Positions 1-7,121 of a stretch of DNA of 9,156 nt are shown here, in pieces. Position numbers and translations under genes: made by a program. Source of the DNA: Caulobacteraceae bacterium (GTDB lineage Bacteria > Pseudomonadota > Alphaproteobacteria > Caulobacterales > Caulobacteraceae); contig CANGRP010000094.1 in the NCBI GenBank assembly GCA_947456005.1, positions 1 to 9,156 of the forward strand, written 5' to 3'. The first letter of the stretch is position 1, and every line of letters starts with the position of its first letter. The notes beneath the pieces are model-generated. The model did no database searches. It was not told where the DNA came from and was given only the letters and a program-made list of their open reading frames with translations.

Positions 1-608
1 ACCTCTCCGGCGGCGGAAGCGCCGCCCAGTCCTCGAATCCGGACCCCGAGGGGCCGGACTCCGGCTCCGCCCTCGAGACGGTCTACAATCCGTTCATGAC
101 CTCTCTGCGGGACTATCCGATCCCCATCGTTACGGCGATCAACGGCGCCGCCGCAGGCGTGGGCTGCTCCCTCGCCCTGATGGGCGACATCATCATCGCG
201 GGTGAGAGCGCCTATTTCCTGCAGGCCTTCCGCCGCATCGGACTGGTTCCTGACGGGGGCTCGACCTACCTCCTGCCCCGCCTGATCGGAAAGGCCAGGG
301 CCCTCGAGATGGCCCTGCTGGGCGAGAAGATCCCCGCGAAGACCGCCCTCGACTGGGGACTGGTAAACCGCGTGGTTCCCGACGACCAGCTGATGTCCAC
401 CGCCCATGAGATCGCCCGCTCCCTGGCCGACGGCCCGTGGGCCCTTGGGTCGATCCGCAAGCTGATCTGGGACAGCCTCGACAACCACTGGCTTCAGCAG
501 CTTCACGCGGAGCGCGTCGCCCAGCGGACGGCGGGACGGACGTCGGACTTCAAGGAGGGCGTCATGGCCTTCCTGCAGAAGCGCGTGGCGGTCTTCAGCC
601 GCAAATAG
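1..608 (+). CDS. Enoyl-CoA hydratase/isomerase family protein, PaaG-like (5' truncated by window edge)
   Basis: Crotonase-superfamily enzyme acting on acyl-CoA double bonds in the cytoplasm. The reading frame is open from base 3, so the start lies outside; 201 residues are visible of a family usually about 260-270 long. Seen: the oxyanion-hole segment NGAAAGVGCSLALMGD (codons about 153-188), then FLQAFRRIGLVPDGGST and LLPRLIGKARALEMALLGEK, and a C-terminal EGVMAFLQKR. Both catalytic glutamates of true hydratases are replaced (Ser at 168-170, Phe in the QAF triplet), while an Asp sits in VPDGG (252-254). From the family, this Asp pattern marks PaaG-type isomerases such as 1,2-epoxyphenylacetyl-CoA isomerase or Delta3,Delta2-enoyl-CoA isomerases. 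No other paa genes are visible, so the substrate is unknown. It converges on sufA with only 6 bp between the stop codons and no clear terminator. Confidence 0.9.
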   Translation, partial: LSGGGSAAQSSNPDPEGPDSGSALETVYNPFMTSLRDYPIPIVTAINGAAAGVGCSLALMGDIIIAGESAYFLQAFRRIGLVPDGGSTYLLPRLIGKARALEMALLGEKIPAKTALDWGLVNRVVPDDQLMSTAHEIARSLADGPWALGSIRKLIWDSLDNHWLQQLHAERVAQRTAGRTSDFKEGVMAFLQKRVAVFSRK

Positions 609-614
609 GCCGGA

Positions 615-1016
615 TCAGGCGTCGGGCGCTGCGGCGGGCTGGATGGTGACGCTCTCGCCGCAGCCGCAGGCGTCGGTCTGGTTGGGATTGCGGAAGACAA
701 ACTTTGACGACAGGCGCGTCACCTCATAGTCGACCACCGTGCCCAGCAGGAAGAGCACCGCGGACGGTTCAACGAGGATGGTCACGCCCTGGTCCGTGAC
801 GACCTCGTCCAGCGGGCCGATCTCCTGTGCATAATCCAGGACATACTCCTGGCCGGCGCAACCGCCGTTCTTGATGCCGACCTTCAGGCCTGCAATGGGC
901 GACTCTGATCGCGCAATGATCTCCCTGACGCGGTCAGCCGCGGCCGGGGTGAGCGAGACGACCTGCGGCCGGGGGCGCCGGGGGCGGGGCGTGGCGGAGA
1001 GTGTTTCGAGGGACAT
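615..1016 (-). CDS. sufA: SufA, A-type iron-sulfur cluster carrier
   Basis: 133-residue A-type (IscA/SufA/ErpA) protein that accepts clusters from the SufBCD scaffold and passes them to apo-targets. The three conserved ligand cysteines are present: Cys53 in NGGCAGQEY and Cys117/Cys119 in the C-terminal CGCGES. The core fold starts near residue 20 (VVSLTPAAADRV); the first 20 residues are a Pro/Arg-rich extension not typical of the family. The start at 1016 is the only Met upstream of the core. It lies 15 nt after the sufT stop, with no convincing Shine-Dalgarno, so translation probably depends on coupling to sufT. It is the last gene of the suf operon and ends 6 bp from the convergent enoyl-CoA isomerase gene. 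Family assignment is firm; the name SufA rather than ErpA or IscA rests on operon position. Confidence 0.93.
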   Translation of the reverse strand: MSLETLSATPRPRRPRPQVVSLTPAAADRVREIIARSESPIAGLKVGIKNGGCAGQEYVLDYAQEIGPLDEVVTDQGVTILVEPSAVLFLLGTVVDYEVTRLSSKFVFRNPNQTDACGCGESVTIQPAAAPDA

Positions 1017-1031
1017 GAGTCTAATATGGGC

Positions 1032-1400
1032 TCAGAACATGTTCAGTTGAAGCTTGGCCTCGTCGGACATGCGCGAGGGGTCCCACGGCGGATCGAAGAC
1101 CAGGTCGACCTTCACGTTCCGGACGTCGGGAATAGCGCGCACGGCGTCCTCAACCCAGCCGGGCATCTCCCCCGCCACCGGGCAACCGGGCGCCGTGAGG
1201 GTCATGTCCACCGCGACATCCCGGTCATCCGAGACATCGACCTTGTAGATCAGGCCCAGCTCATAGATGTCGACCGGGATCTCTGGGTCGAAGACCGTCT
1301 TGAAGGCCTCGATCAGCCGGTCGGTCAGCCGGTCAAGTTCAGCCTGGCTCAGGGCGCTGGCGGCGCCCTCGCCGCTCGGTTCGGTGGAGGTGGCGGTCAT
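1032..1400 (-). CDS. sufT: SufT, MIP18/DUF59 family Fe-S maturation protein
   Basis: 122-residue protein of the MIP18 (DUF59) family, whose SufT members take part in Fe-S cluster maturation in bacteria. Diagnostic motifs: FDPEIPVDIYELGLIY (residues about 37-52) and the conserved Cys73 in LTAPGCPVAGEMP, followed by VDLVFDPPWDPSRMSDEAK. An N-terminal stretch of about 20 residues is low-complexity. The ATG overlaps the sufS stop in an ATGA arrangement (1397-1400), which fixes the start and implies translational coupling. The downstream sufA begins 15 nt later. It follows sufS directly, as in many SUF operons of alphaproteobacteria. The exact biochemical role of SufT (cluster carrier or assembly helper) is not settled. 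Confidence 0.92.
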   Translation of the reverse strand: MTATSTEPSGEGAASALSQAELDRLTDRLIEAFKTVFDPEIPVDIYELGLIYKVDVSDDRDVAVDMTLTAPGCPVAGEMPGWVEDAVRAIPDVRNVKVDLVFDPPWDPSRMSDEAKLQLNMF

Positions 1401-2611
1401 GTAAAGAAGGTCCGGGTTCGATCAAGGGCCTCGAGGAAGGCGTCAACTTCCCCGGCGGTGTTGTAGAGGGCGAAGGAGGCGCGGACGCTGGAGCTGACCC
1501 CCAGCCGGCGCATCAGGGGTTCGGCGCAGTGGGTCCCGGCCCGGACGGCGACGCCATAGCGGTCCAGCAACTGGGCGATATCGTGGGCATGAGCGCCCTC
1601 CAGGGTGAAGCTGAGCACGGCCCCCTTGCCTTCGGCCTGGCCGAGGACCCGCAGGCCGTTGATCGATGCGACGCCGTCCGCCGCGCGACGGTAGAGGGCG
1701 GCCTCATGAGCATGGACTGCATCCCGGTCGAGGGCCGAAAGCCAATCCACGGCGGCGCCGAGGCCGACCGCCTCCACAATCGGCGGCGTCCCCGCCTCAA
1801 ACCGCAGGGGCGGCTCTGCATAGGTGATCTGGTCGAAGTCCACCCGGTCGATCATCTCGCCCCCACCCTGCCAGGGCGGAAGGGCGGCCAGCCGCTCGGC
1901 CCGGCCCCAAAGAACCCCGATCCCGGTCGGTCCGTAGAGCTTGTGCCCGGAGAAGGCGACGAAATCGGCGTCAAGCTCCCGGACGTCGAGGCGGGCATGG
2001 ACCACGGACTGGCAGGCGTCGACCACCATGACTGCGCCGGCGGACCGCGCCAGGGCGGCGATGCGGCGCACGGGGTTCACCGTTCCCAGCACATTGGACA
2101 TGTGGACCACCGACACCACCCGGGTGCGGGAGGTGATCAGGGCTTCCAGCGCCTCCATGTCCAGGGCCCCGTCGGGCAGGAGGGGGGCGAAGCGGAGGAC
2201 AACGCCCTTCTGCTCGCGCAGGAAGTGCCAGGGGACGATGTTGGCGTGATGCTCCATCTCGGTGAGGAGCACCTCGTCACCCTCCGAGAGATCGCGCCCG
2301 AGCCCCGCCGCTACGAGGTTCAGGGCCTCGGTGGCGCCGCGGGTGAAGACGATCTCGGTCTCCGGCGCTCCAATGAAGGCGCCGATCTTTTTCCGCGCGT
2401 TTTCATAGAGTTCTGTCGTTTCATTCGCCAAAGTGTGCAGGCCGCGGTGGACATTGGCGTAGCTGTTCCGCATCAGGTCCGACATGGCCCCGATCACCGC
2501 CTCTGGCTTCTGGGCCGAGGCGGCGCTGTCCAGGTAGACAAGCGGCCGGTTGCCGATCCTGCGGGAGAGGATCGCGAACTCGCCGCGGACGCTGTCCGGA
2601 TCGAATCCCAT
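1397..2611 (-). CDS. sufS: SufS, group II cysteine desulfurase
   Basis: 404-residue PLP-dependent cysteine desulfurase that converts L-cysteine to L-alanine and a protein-bound persulfide for cluster assembly. Seen: His121/His122 in TEMEHHANIVPW (PLP stacking), Asp198 in VVDACQS, Lys224 in FSGHKLYGPTG (PLP Schiff base) and the persulfide Cys362 in RAGTHCAEPLMRR. The RxGxHCA context and the length, close to E. coli SufS, mark group II rather than IscS/NifS. The start ATG overlaps the sufD stop by one base (TGATG at 2609-2613), and the stop overlaps the sufT start. Group II enzymes usually need a SufE or SufU partner for full activity; neither is encoded in this window. It is the second desulfurase in the operon. 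Confidence 0.96.
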   Translation of the reverse strand: MGFDPDSVRGEFAILSRRIGNRPLVYLDSAASAQKPEAVIGAMSDLMRNSYANVHRGLHTLANETTELYENARKKIGAFIGAPETEIVFTRGATEALNLVAAGLGRDLSEGDEVLLTEMEHHANIVPWHFLREQKGVVLRFAPLLPDGALDMEALEALITSRTRVVSVVHMSNVLGTVNPVRRIAALARSAGAVMVVDACQSVVHARLDVRELDADFVAFSGHKLYGPTGIGVLWGRAERLAALPPWQGGGEMIDRVDFDQITYAEPPLRFEAGTPPIVEAVGLGAAVDWLSALDRDAVHAHEAALYRRAADGVASINGLRVLGQAEGKGAVLSFTLEGAHAHDIAQLLDRYGVAVRAGTHCAEPLMRRLGVSSSVRASFALYNTAGEVDAFLEALDRTRTFFT

Positions 2612-3645
2612 CAGCCTTCGGCCCCGATCCGCGCCTGCAGCCAGCCCCGCATCCGCTCGGCCGCCGCGGGGCTCCCGACCCGGTCGATCACCTCGCCCAG
2701 GAAGGAGGCCACCAGGAGGCTGCGGGCCTCACGTTCCGGCAGGCCCCGTTGGCGCATGTAGAAGAGGACCTCGTCGTCCAGGGCGCCGACGGTGGCGCCA
2801 TGGGCGCAGGCGACGTCGTCAGCATAGATTTCAAGTTCCGGCCGGGCGTCGACCTCGGCCCGGTCCGAGAGGATGAGGGCGTTGTGCGTCATCCGGGCGT
2901 CGGTCCCGTCTGCGCCTTCCTGGACCGTGATCCGGCCCTGGAATACGGCGCGGGCCTGGTCGTCCGCCACGCCGCGGGCCAGCTGGTCCGTGCGCCCCCC
3001 GGGTCCCTCATGGGAAACCTTGCTGGTCAGGTCAGCGTGACGCCGGTCCCTCAGGACGTAGAGTCCATCGAGCCGGACCTCCGCCACCTGCCCCGGATGC
3101 CGGACCCGGGTCTCGAAGCGCTGGCGGCGCGCACCGGCGGTCAGAAGCGTTTGCGAAAGCCGGGCGCCGGCCTCCAGGTTCGCGTCGAGCTCAACGACCG
3201 CGACCGCCTCAGGGTCCATGTCGGCGAGGACCAGGCGCTCGCACGCGGCGTCCGCTCCCAGATGAAGATCGATACCCAGGAGGGAGAGGCCGGCGCCGCC
3301 ACCTTCGTGCGATTCCAGGAGAGTCAGGCGGGCGGAGGGCCCGACCTCGATCCGCAGGCGCGCCGAATGGGCGCCGTCACCCCGGGAGATATGCCTGAGG
3401 GCCAGCGTGCGGGTCTCTCCCCCGGCGATCCGGATCTCCTCTGGACCCGACCCATTGGCGACGAGGAGCGTTTCCTCCGTCAACCCGTCAAACGGGCCCA
3501 GACCCGCTGTGCCGGCCGCAAGGGGGCGGGAGGGCTCAGGAATGGTCCGAAGGAGCCCGCGCAGGTCCGTCCAGCGCCAGTCCTCATCCCGGCGGGATGG
3601 CAGGCGCGCGGGGTCCCGCAGCCGGATGGCTTCATCCAGGTTCAC
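2611..3645 (-). CDS. sufD: SufD, Fe-S cluster assembly scaffold subunit
   Basis: 344-residue SufD, the paralogue of SufB in the SufBC2D scaffold complex. The N-terminal RLPSRRDEDWRWTDLRG (about 14-30) is the family's usual entry motif. The rest is a beta-helix core ending with CAHGATVGALDDEVLFYMRQRG, in which Cys280 and His282 match E. coli Cys358 and His360, the residues at the SufB-SufD interface used for nascent cluster assembly. It is about 80 residues shorter than E. coli SufD, the shortfall lying before the conserved C-terminal block. The start is GTG at 3645-3643, overlapping the sufC stop as GTGA; no better ATG precedes the conserved region. The stop overlaps sufS by one base. Co-translation with sufC fits the need for a stoichiometric complex. 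Confidence 0.94.
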   Translation of the reverse strand: MNLDEAIRLRDPARLPSRRDEDWRWTDLRGLLRTIPEPSRPLAAGTAGLGPFDGLTEETLLVANGSGPEEIRIAGGETRTLALRHISRGDGAHSARLRIEVGPSARLTLLESHEGGGAGLSLLGIDLHLGADAACERLVLADMDPEAVAVVELDANLEAGARLSQTLLTAGARRQRFETRVRHPGQVAEVRLDGLYVLRDRRHADLTSKVSHEGPGGRTDQLARGVADDQARAVFQGRITVQEGADGTDARMTHNALILSDRAEVDARPELEIYADDVACAHGATVGALDDEVLFYMRQRGLPEREARSLLVASFLGEVIDRVGSPAAAERMRGWLQARIGAEG

Positions 3646-4388
3646 GCGGCCCTCGCATACTTGTCATAGCCCTCGCGCTCGAGCTCGAGGGCCAGTTCCG
3701 GACCGCCGCTCGCTGCAATGCGCCCGTCGGCCAGCACGTGCACCCGGTCCGGCCGGATATAGTCCAGCAGCCTCTGGTAATGGGTGATGACCAGCAGGGA
3801 ACGGTCGGGCCCGCGCAGGGCGTTCACGCCATCCGAAACGATCCGCAGGGCGTCGATATCGAGGCCGGAATCCGTCTCATCCAGGATCATGAAACGCGGG
3901 GAAAGAAGAGCCATCTGAAGGATTTCCATGCGCTTCTTCTCGCCACCCGAGAAGCCCACGTTCAGCGGGCGCTTCAGCATGTCGAAGTCCATCTTCAGGT
4001 CTGCCGCGCAGGCCCGCGCACGCTTCAGGAAGTCCGGGGCCGACATCTCGGCCTCGCCCCGGGCCTTGCGCTGGGCGTTCAGGGCGGTCCGGATGAAGGT
4101 CAAGGCGGGAACGCCTGGGATTTCAAGGGGATACTGGAATGACAGGAACAAGCCCTTGGCCGCCCGCTCGTCCGCCTCCAGGGAGAGCAGGTCCTCCCCG
4201 TCCAGCTCAGCCGAGCCGGCGGTGATCTCGTAACCCGGCCGCCCGGTCAGGACGTAGGACAGGGTCGACTTCCCTGCACCATTCGGGCCCATGATGGCGT
4301 GCACCTCGCCTGCCGGAATCTCGAGCGTGAGGCCCTTGAGGATCTCGCGGTCGCCGACCCGGGCGTGAAGGTTTTGAAGGCTCAGCAT
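3642..4388 (-). CDS. sufC: SufC, ABC-type ATPase of the SUF complex
   Basis: 248-residue cytoplasmic ABC ATPase that drives conformational change in SufBC2D; it is not a transporter subunit. Seen in order: Walker A GPNGAGKS (34-41, Lys40), Q-loop Gln85 in LSFQYP, signature FSGGEKKR (146-153), Walker B FMILDE (166-171) with Glu171, D-loop SGLD, and H-loop His203 in ITHYQR. The length equals that of E. coli SufC when the start MLSLQNLHAR at 4388 is used. The frame stays open upstream to 4712, but that extension is a Pro/Arg/Ser-rich shadow of sufB and is not believable as protein. There is no strong Shine-Dalgarno before 4388. The start lies inside the end of the 40-codon ORF, so coupling to that ORF is likely. 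The stop overlaps sufD. Confidence 0.97.
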   Translation of the reverse strand: MLSLQNLHARVGDREILKGLTLEIPAGEVHAIMGPNGAGKSTLSYVLTGRPGYEITAGSAELDGEDLLSLEADERAAKGLFLSFQYPLEIPGVPALTFIRTALNAQRKARGEAEMSAPDFLKRARACAADLKMDFDMLKRPLNVGFSGGEKKRMEILQMALLSPRFMILDETDSGLDIDALRIVSDGVNALRGPDRSLLVITHYQRLLDYIRPDRVHVLADGRIAASGGPELALELEREGYDKYARAA

Positions 4389-4504
4389 GAGGGGGACTCG
4401 TCGGCAAGGAACTGGGCGAGGATGACGGCGTTGCGGGTGCGGTCCAGTTTCAGGCCGCGCTCGCGAGGAAGGTCGGAGGTCTCGGTCAGGGCGAATGAGG
4501 TCAT
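4382..4504 (-). CDS. Small 40-aa ORF between sufB and sufC, function unknown
   Basis: A 40-codon ORF, starting MTSFALTETS and ending FLADESPSC, fills the gap between sufB and sufC. Its ATG overlaps the sufB stop as ATGA (4501-4504). Its TGA (4384-4382) lies 7 nt inside sufC, and it leaves no noncoding base between the two genes. GGAGGG stands 9 nt upstream of the ATG. By hand count 34 of 40 codons end in G or C, as in the neighbouring real genes. The peptide is soluble-looking, with a charged middle (residues 11-24), a possible amphipathic helix NAVILAQFLAD (25-35) and a terminal Cys40; no membrane segment or known motif is visible. It may be a small SUF-associated protein or merely a coupling cistron that loads ribosomes on sufC. 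The GGAGGG also encodes conserved SufB C-terminal residues, so it is not independent proof. Confidence 0.65.
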   Translation of the reverse strand: MTSFALTETSDLPRERGLKLDRTRNAVILAQFLADESPSC

Positions 4505-5970
4505 CCGACACTGCCCTCCAGGGAGATGGCGACGAGTTTCTGGGCCTCCACGGCGAACTCCATGGGCAGTTCCTGGAGGACATCACGGACGAACCCGTTG
4601 ACCAGAAGTTGGACGGCCTCCTCCTCGGAGAGCCCCCTCTGCCGGGCATAGAAGAGCTGGTCCTCCGAGAGCCGGGTGGTGGTGGCCTCATGCTCAAAAG
4701 TGCAGGCGCCATTGCGCGCCTCGATGTACGGGACCGTGTGGGCGGAACAGGTCTTGCCGATCAGCAGGCTGTCGCACTGTGTGAAGTTGCGCGCGCCCCT
4801 CGCCTTCGGGTGGGCCGACACGAGCCCCCGGTAGGTATTCGAAGACCGGCCGGCGCTGATCCCCTTGGAGATGATGCGCGAGCGCGTCCCCTCGCCCAGG
4901 TGGATCATCTTCGTGCCGGTATCGGCCTGCTGGCGGCCATTGGTGATGGCGATGGAGTAGAATTCCCCCACGCTCTCGCGGCCCCGCAGGATGCAGGAGG
5001 GATACTTCCAGGTGATCGCCGACCCGGTTTCGACCTGGGTCCAGGACACCCGCGAGCGGTCGCCGCGGCAGTCGGCGCGTTTTGTGACGAAGTTGTAGAT
5101 ACCGCCCTTCCCGGTTTCCGGATCGCCCGGGTACCAGTTCTGGACGGTGGAGTACTTGATCTCGGCGTCCTCGAGGGCGACCAGTTCCACCACGGCGGCG
5201 TGCAGCTGGTTCTCGTCGCGCATGGGGGCGGTGCAGCCCTCCAGGTAGGAGACGTAGGCCCCCTTATCGGCGATGATCAGGGTGCGCTCGAACTGCCCAC
5301 TGCCGGCGGCGTTGATCCGGAAATAGGTCGACAGCTCCATCGGGCAGCGCACGCCCGGGGGCACATAGACGAAGCTGCCGTCCGAGAAGACCGCGGAGTT
5401 CAGACAGGCGAAATAGTTGTCGCTCACCGGCACCACTGAGCCGAGGTACTTGCGGACCAGCTCCGGGTGCTCGCGCACCGCCTCGCTCATGGAGCAGAAG
5501 ATGACCCCGGCCTCGGCGAGCTCCTTCTTGAAGGTGGTGACCACGCTGACGGAGTCGAAGACCGCGTCGACCGCATAGCGCGGCGCGCCCGTCACCCCGG
5601 CCAGCACCTCCTGCTCACGAAGGGGGATGCCCAGTTTCTCGTAGGTCCTGAGGAGCTCGGGGTCGACTTCTTCCAGGCTGGCGGGACCGACCTTCGTCTT
5701 GGGCGCGGCATAGTAGGTGGCGTCCTGGTAGTCGATCGGCGGGAAGCTCACCCGGGCCCAGTCCGGCGACTCCATGGCGCTCCAGCGCTCGAAGGCCTCC
5801 AACCGCCAGGCCAGCATCCACTCGGGCTCTTCCTTCTTGGCCGAGATGAAGGCCACCGTGTCGCGGTTGAGGCCCTTGGGTGCAAACTCCTGCTCGATCT
5901 CGGTGACGAACCCGTGCTCGTACTTCTCGAGCCCGGCGACCTGATCCACTGTGTCCTTGACGGCGACCAT
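4501..5970 (-). CDS. sufB: SufB, Fe-S cluster assembly scaffold
   Basis: 489-residue SufB, the core scaffold of SufBC2D on which the nascent cluster forms. Recognised by long conserved blocks, including SYLEGCTAPMRDENQLHAA (Cys246, matching E. coli Cys254), STVQNWYPGD, WTQVETGSAITWKYPSCILRG, RNFTQCDSLL (Cys399, matching Cys405) and EHEATTT (Glu428, matching Glu434), and the end AVEAQKLVAISLEGSVG. Cys399 and Glu428 are 29 residues apart, as in E. coli. Length is normal (E. coli 495). The ATG at 5970 has a strong GAGGAG site 7 nt upstream that itself overlaps the stop region of the preceding desulfurase, 11 bp away. The stop overlaps the 40-codon ORF as ATGA. Confidence 0.98.
   Translation of the reverse strand: MVAVKDTVDQVAGLEKYEHGFVTEIEQEFAPKGLNRDTVAFISAKKEEPEWMLAWRLEAFERWSAMESPDWARVSFPPIDYQDATYYAAPKTKVGPASLEEVDPELLRTYEKLGIPLREQEVLAGVTGAPRYAVDAVFDSVSVVTTFKKELAEAGVIFCSMSEAVREHPELVRKYLGSVVPVSDNYFACLNSAVFSDGSFVYVPPGVRCPMELSTYFRINAAGSGQFERTLIIADKGAYVSYLEGCTAPMRDENQLHAAVVELVALEDAEIKYSTVQNWYPGDPETGKGGIYNFVTKRADCRGDRSRVSWTQVETGSAITWKYPSCILRGRESVGEFYSIAITNGRQQADTGTKMIHLGEGTRSRIISKGISAGRSSNTYRGLVSAHPKARGARNFTQCDSLLIGKTCSAHTVPYIEARNGACTFEHEATTTRLSEDQLFYARQRGLSEEEAVQLLVNGFVRDVLQELPMEFAVEAQKLVAISLEGSVG
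4514..4519 (-). promoter_or_regulatory. Shine-Dalgarno GGAGGG for the 40-codon ORF
   Basis: GGAGGG on the minus strand ends 9 nt before the ATG at 4504. It lies within the last codons of sufB (Leu-Glu-Gly), so its presence may reflect SufB conservation as much as selection for initiation. It is the only good ribosome binding site between sufB and sufC. Confidence 0.5.
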
Positions 5971-5981
5971 CTGTCTGCTCC

Positions 5982-7121
5982 TCAGGCCGCAGCCGGGTGA
6001 CGGAGTAAATCCCGCCGGGTCTTCAGGTCGATCCAGGCTTCGGCGGCGATCCGCCAGTCTTCCGGTCCGGTGGACCAGCCTCCGCTCAGGCGGATGGCGC
6101 AGCCGGCGAGTTCTCCCATGCCCATGGCCTCCAGCACGCGGCTGGGCTTGACCTTGCCGCTGGAGCAGGCGGCCCCGGCGCTGACCCTCACCCCGGCGAG
6201 GTCCAGGCCCATGACCTGAATCTCAGAGGAAATGTCCGGCGCAGCGATGCACAGGACGTCGGCCAGCCGTGGGGCATCGGCCCCGACCACGCGGGCCCCG
6301 GCCTTCGTCAGCCTTTCGGCGGCCTGGTTCCGGGCGACGGGATCGGTAGGTCCGGCAGCCAGGGCGGCCGCCACGGCGGCGCCAAAGCCGGCGGCGCCGA
6401 TCAGGTTCTGCGTCCCAGCCCGCCGCCCCTGCTCCTGGCCGCCGCCGGGCAGGTCCCGGGCGATCCGGCTGCGCGGACCGGCGACGAGGGCGCCGATCCC
6501 CTGAGGGCCGCCCAGCTTGTGGGCCGAGAGGGCCAGGGTGTCGGCGCAGAAGAGGTCCAGCCCAACGGAGAGGCGCCCCGCCGCCTGGACGGCGTCGACA
6601 TGTAGCCAGCCGCCCGCCGCCCGCACGCGCTCGCCCGCTTCGCGCACGGGCTGGATCACCCCCGTCTCGTTGTTGGCGGCCATCAGGGCCAGGAAGACCG
6701 GACCGGCGACCGGCGGCCAGGCATCGAGGGCCGCCTCGAGGGCCTCAAGGTCGATCACGCCGTTCGGCAGGACAGGAAGCTCGACCACCTCCACCCCGCT
6801 GGACAGGGCCGATTCTCGGACGCAGTCGTGCTCGATGGCGGAGACCAGCAAGCGTCGGGAGCCCGCCGCAACGGCGCTTCGGACAGCCAGGACATTGGCT
6901 TCGGTGCCACCGCTGGTGAAGGTGACGGAGGCTGGCCTCGCTCCCGCCAGGGACGCCACCTGGCTCCGGGCTTGCTCCAGCAGGGCGCGGGCCGCCCGGC
7001 CATCGGCGTGGACAGAGCTCGGATTGCCGACGACGTCGAAGGCCGCCGTCATGGCGGCGCGGGCCTCTGGACGGAGGGGCGAGGTGGCGCAGTGATCCAG
7101 GTAGACGCCCGGGGCGGTCAT
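5982..7121 (-). CDS. Group I (IscS/NifS-like) cysteine desulfurase
   Basis: 379-residue PLP-dependent cysteine desulfurase supplying persulfide sulfur. Seen: N-terminal VYLDHCATSPLRPEA, TSGGTEANVLAV (about 69-80), His98 in AIEHDC, Asn-rich AANNETGV (148-155), Asp176 in HVDAVQA, Lys202 in SAHKLGGPQGIGAL (PLP lysine) and Cys319 in SAGAACSSGK on the mobile loop. The CSSG loop and overall pattern are group I (IscS/NifS), distinct from SufS. The C-terminus after residue 340 is short compared with E. coli IscS (404 aa). Its ATG overlaps the iscR stop (ATGA, 7118-7121), and sufB follows after 11 bp. This position, between iscR and sufB, is common in alphaproteobacterial SUF operons. It could also serve tRNA thiolation. 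A gene symbol is not given because both iscS and sufS2 are used for such genes. Confidence 0.93.
   Translation of the reverse strand: MTAPGVYLDHCATSPLRPEARAAMTAAFDVVGNPSSVHADGRAARALLEQARSQVASLAGARPASVTFTSGGTEANVLAVRSAVAAGSRRLLVSAIEHDCVRESALSSGVEVVELPVLPNGVIDLEALEAALDAWPPVAGPVFLALMAANNETGVIQPVREAGERVRAAGGWLHVDAVQAAGRLSVGLDLFCADTLALSAHKLGGPQGIGALVAGPRSRIARDLPGGGQEQGRRAGTQNLIGAAGFGAAVAAALAAGPTDPVARNQAAERLTKAGARVVGADAPRLADVLCIAAPDISSEIQVMGLDLAGVRVSAGAACSSGKVKPSRVLEAMGMGELAGCAIRLSGGWSTGPEDWRIAAEAWIDLKTRRDLLRHPAAA

Noticed and set aside
1397..1460. TTGACGC on the minus strand near the end of sufS as an internal promoter for sufT-sufA
   Set aside because: The -35-like word is followed at 10-14 nt by nothing resembling GCTANAWC, and it encodes conserved coding sequence.
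1529..2761. 410-codon plus-strand ORF opposite sufS
   Set aside because: It is a mirror of a GC-rich coding region: low-complexity Gly/Asp/His/Arg-rich product without recognisable domains, while sufS on the other strand has complete catalytic motifs.
2749..3669. 306-codon plus-strand ORF opposite sufD
   Set aside because: Antisense shadow of sufD with no family resemblance and no ribosome binding site or promoter of its own.
4389..4712. Upstream extension of sufC to 4712 giving a 356-residue protein
   Set aside because: The extra 108 residues are Pro/Arg/Ser-rich and lie over sufB in another frame. SufC proteins are about 248 residues and the conserved N-terminus begins at MLSLQNLHAR (4388).
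4495..5439. 314-codon plus-strand ORF opposite sufB
   Set aside because: Antisense shadow of highly conserved sufB; composition (Gly, Asp, Val, His rich) is what the complement of GC-rich codons yields.
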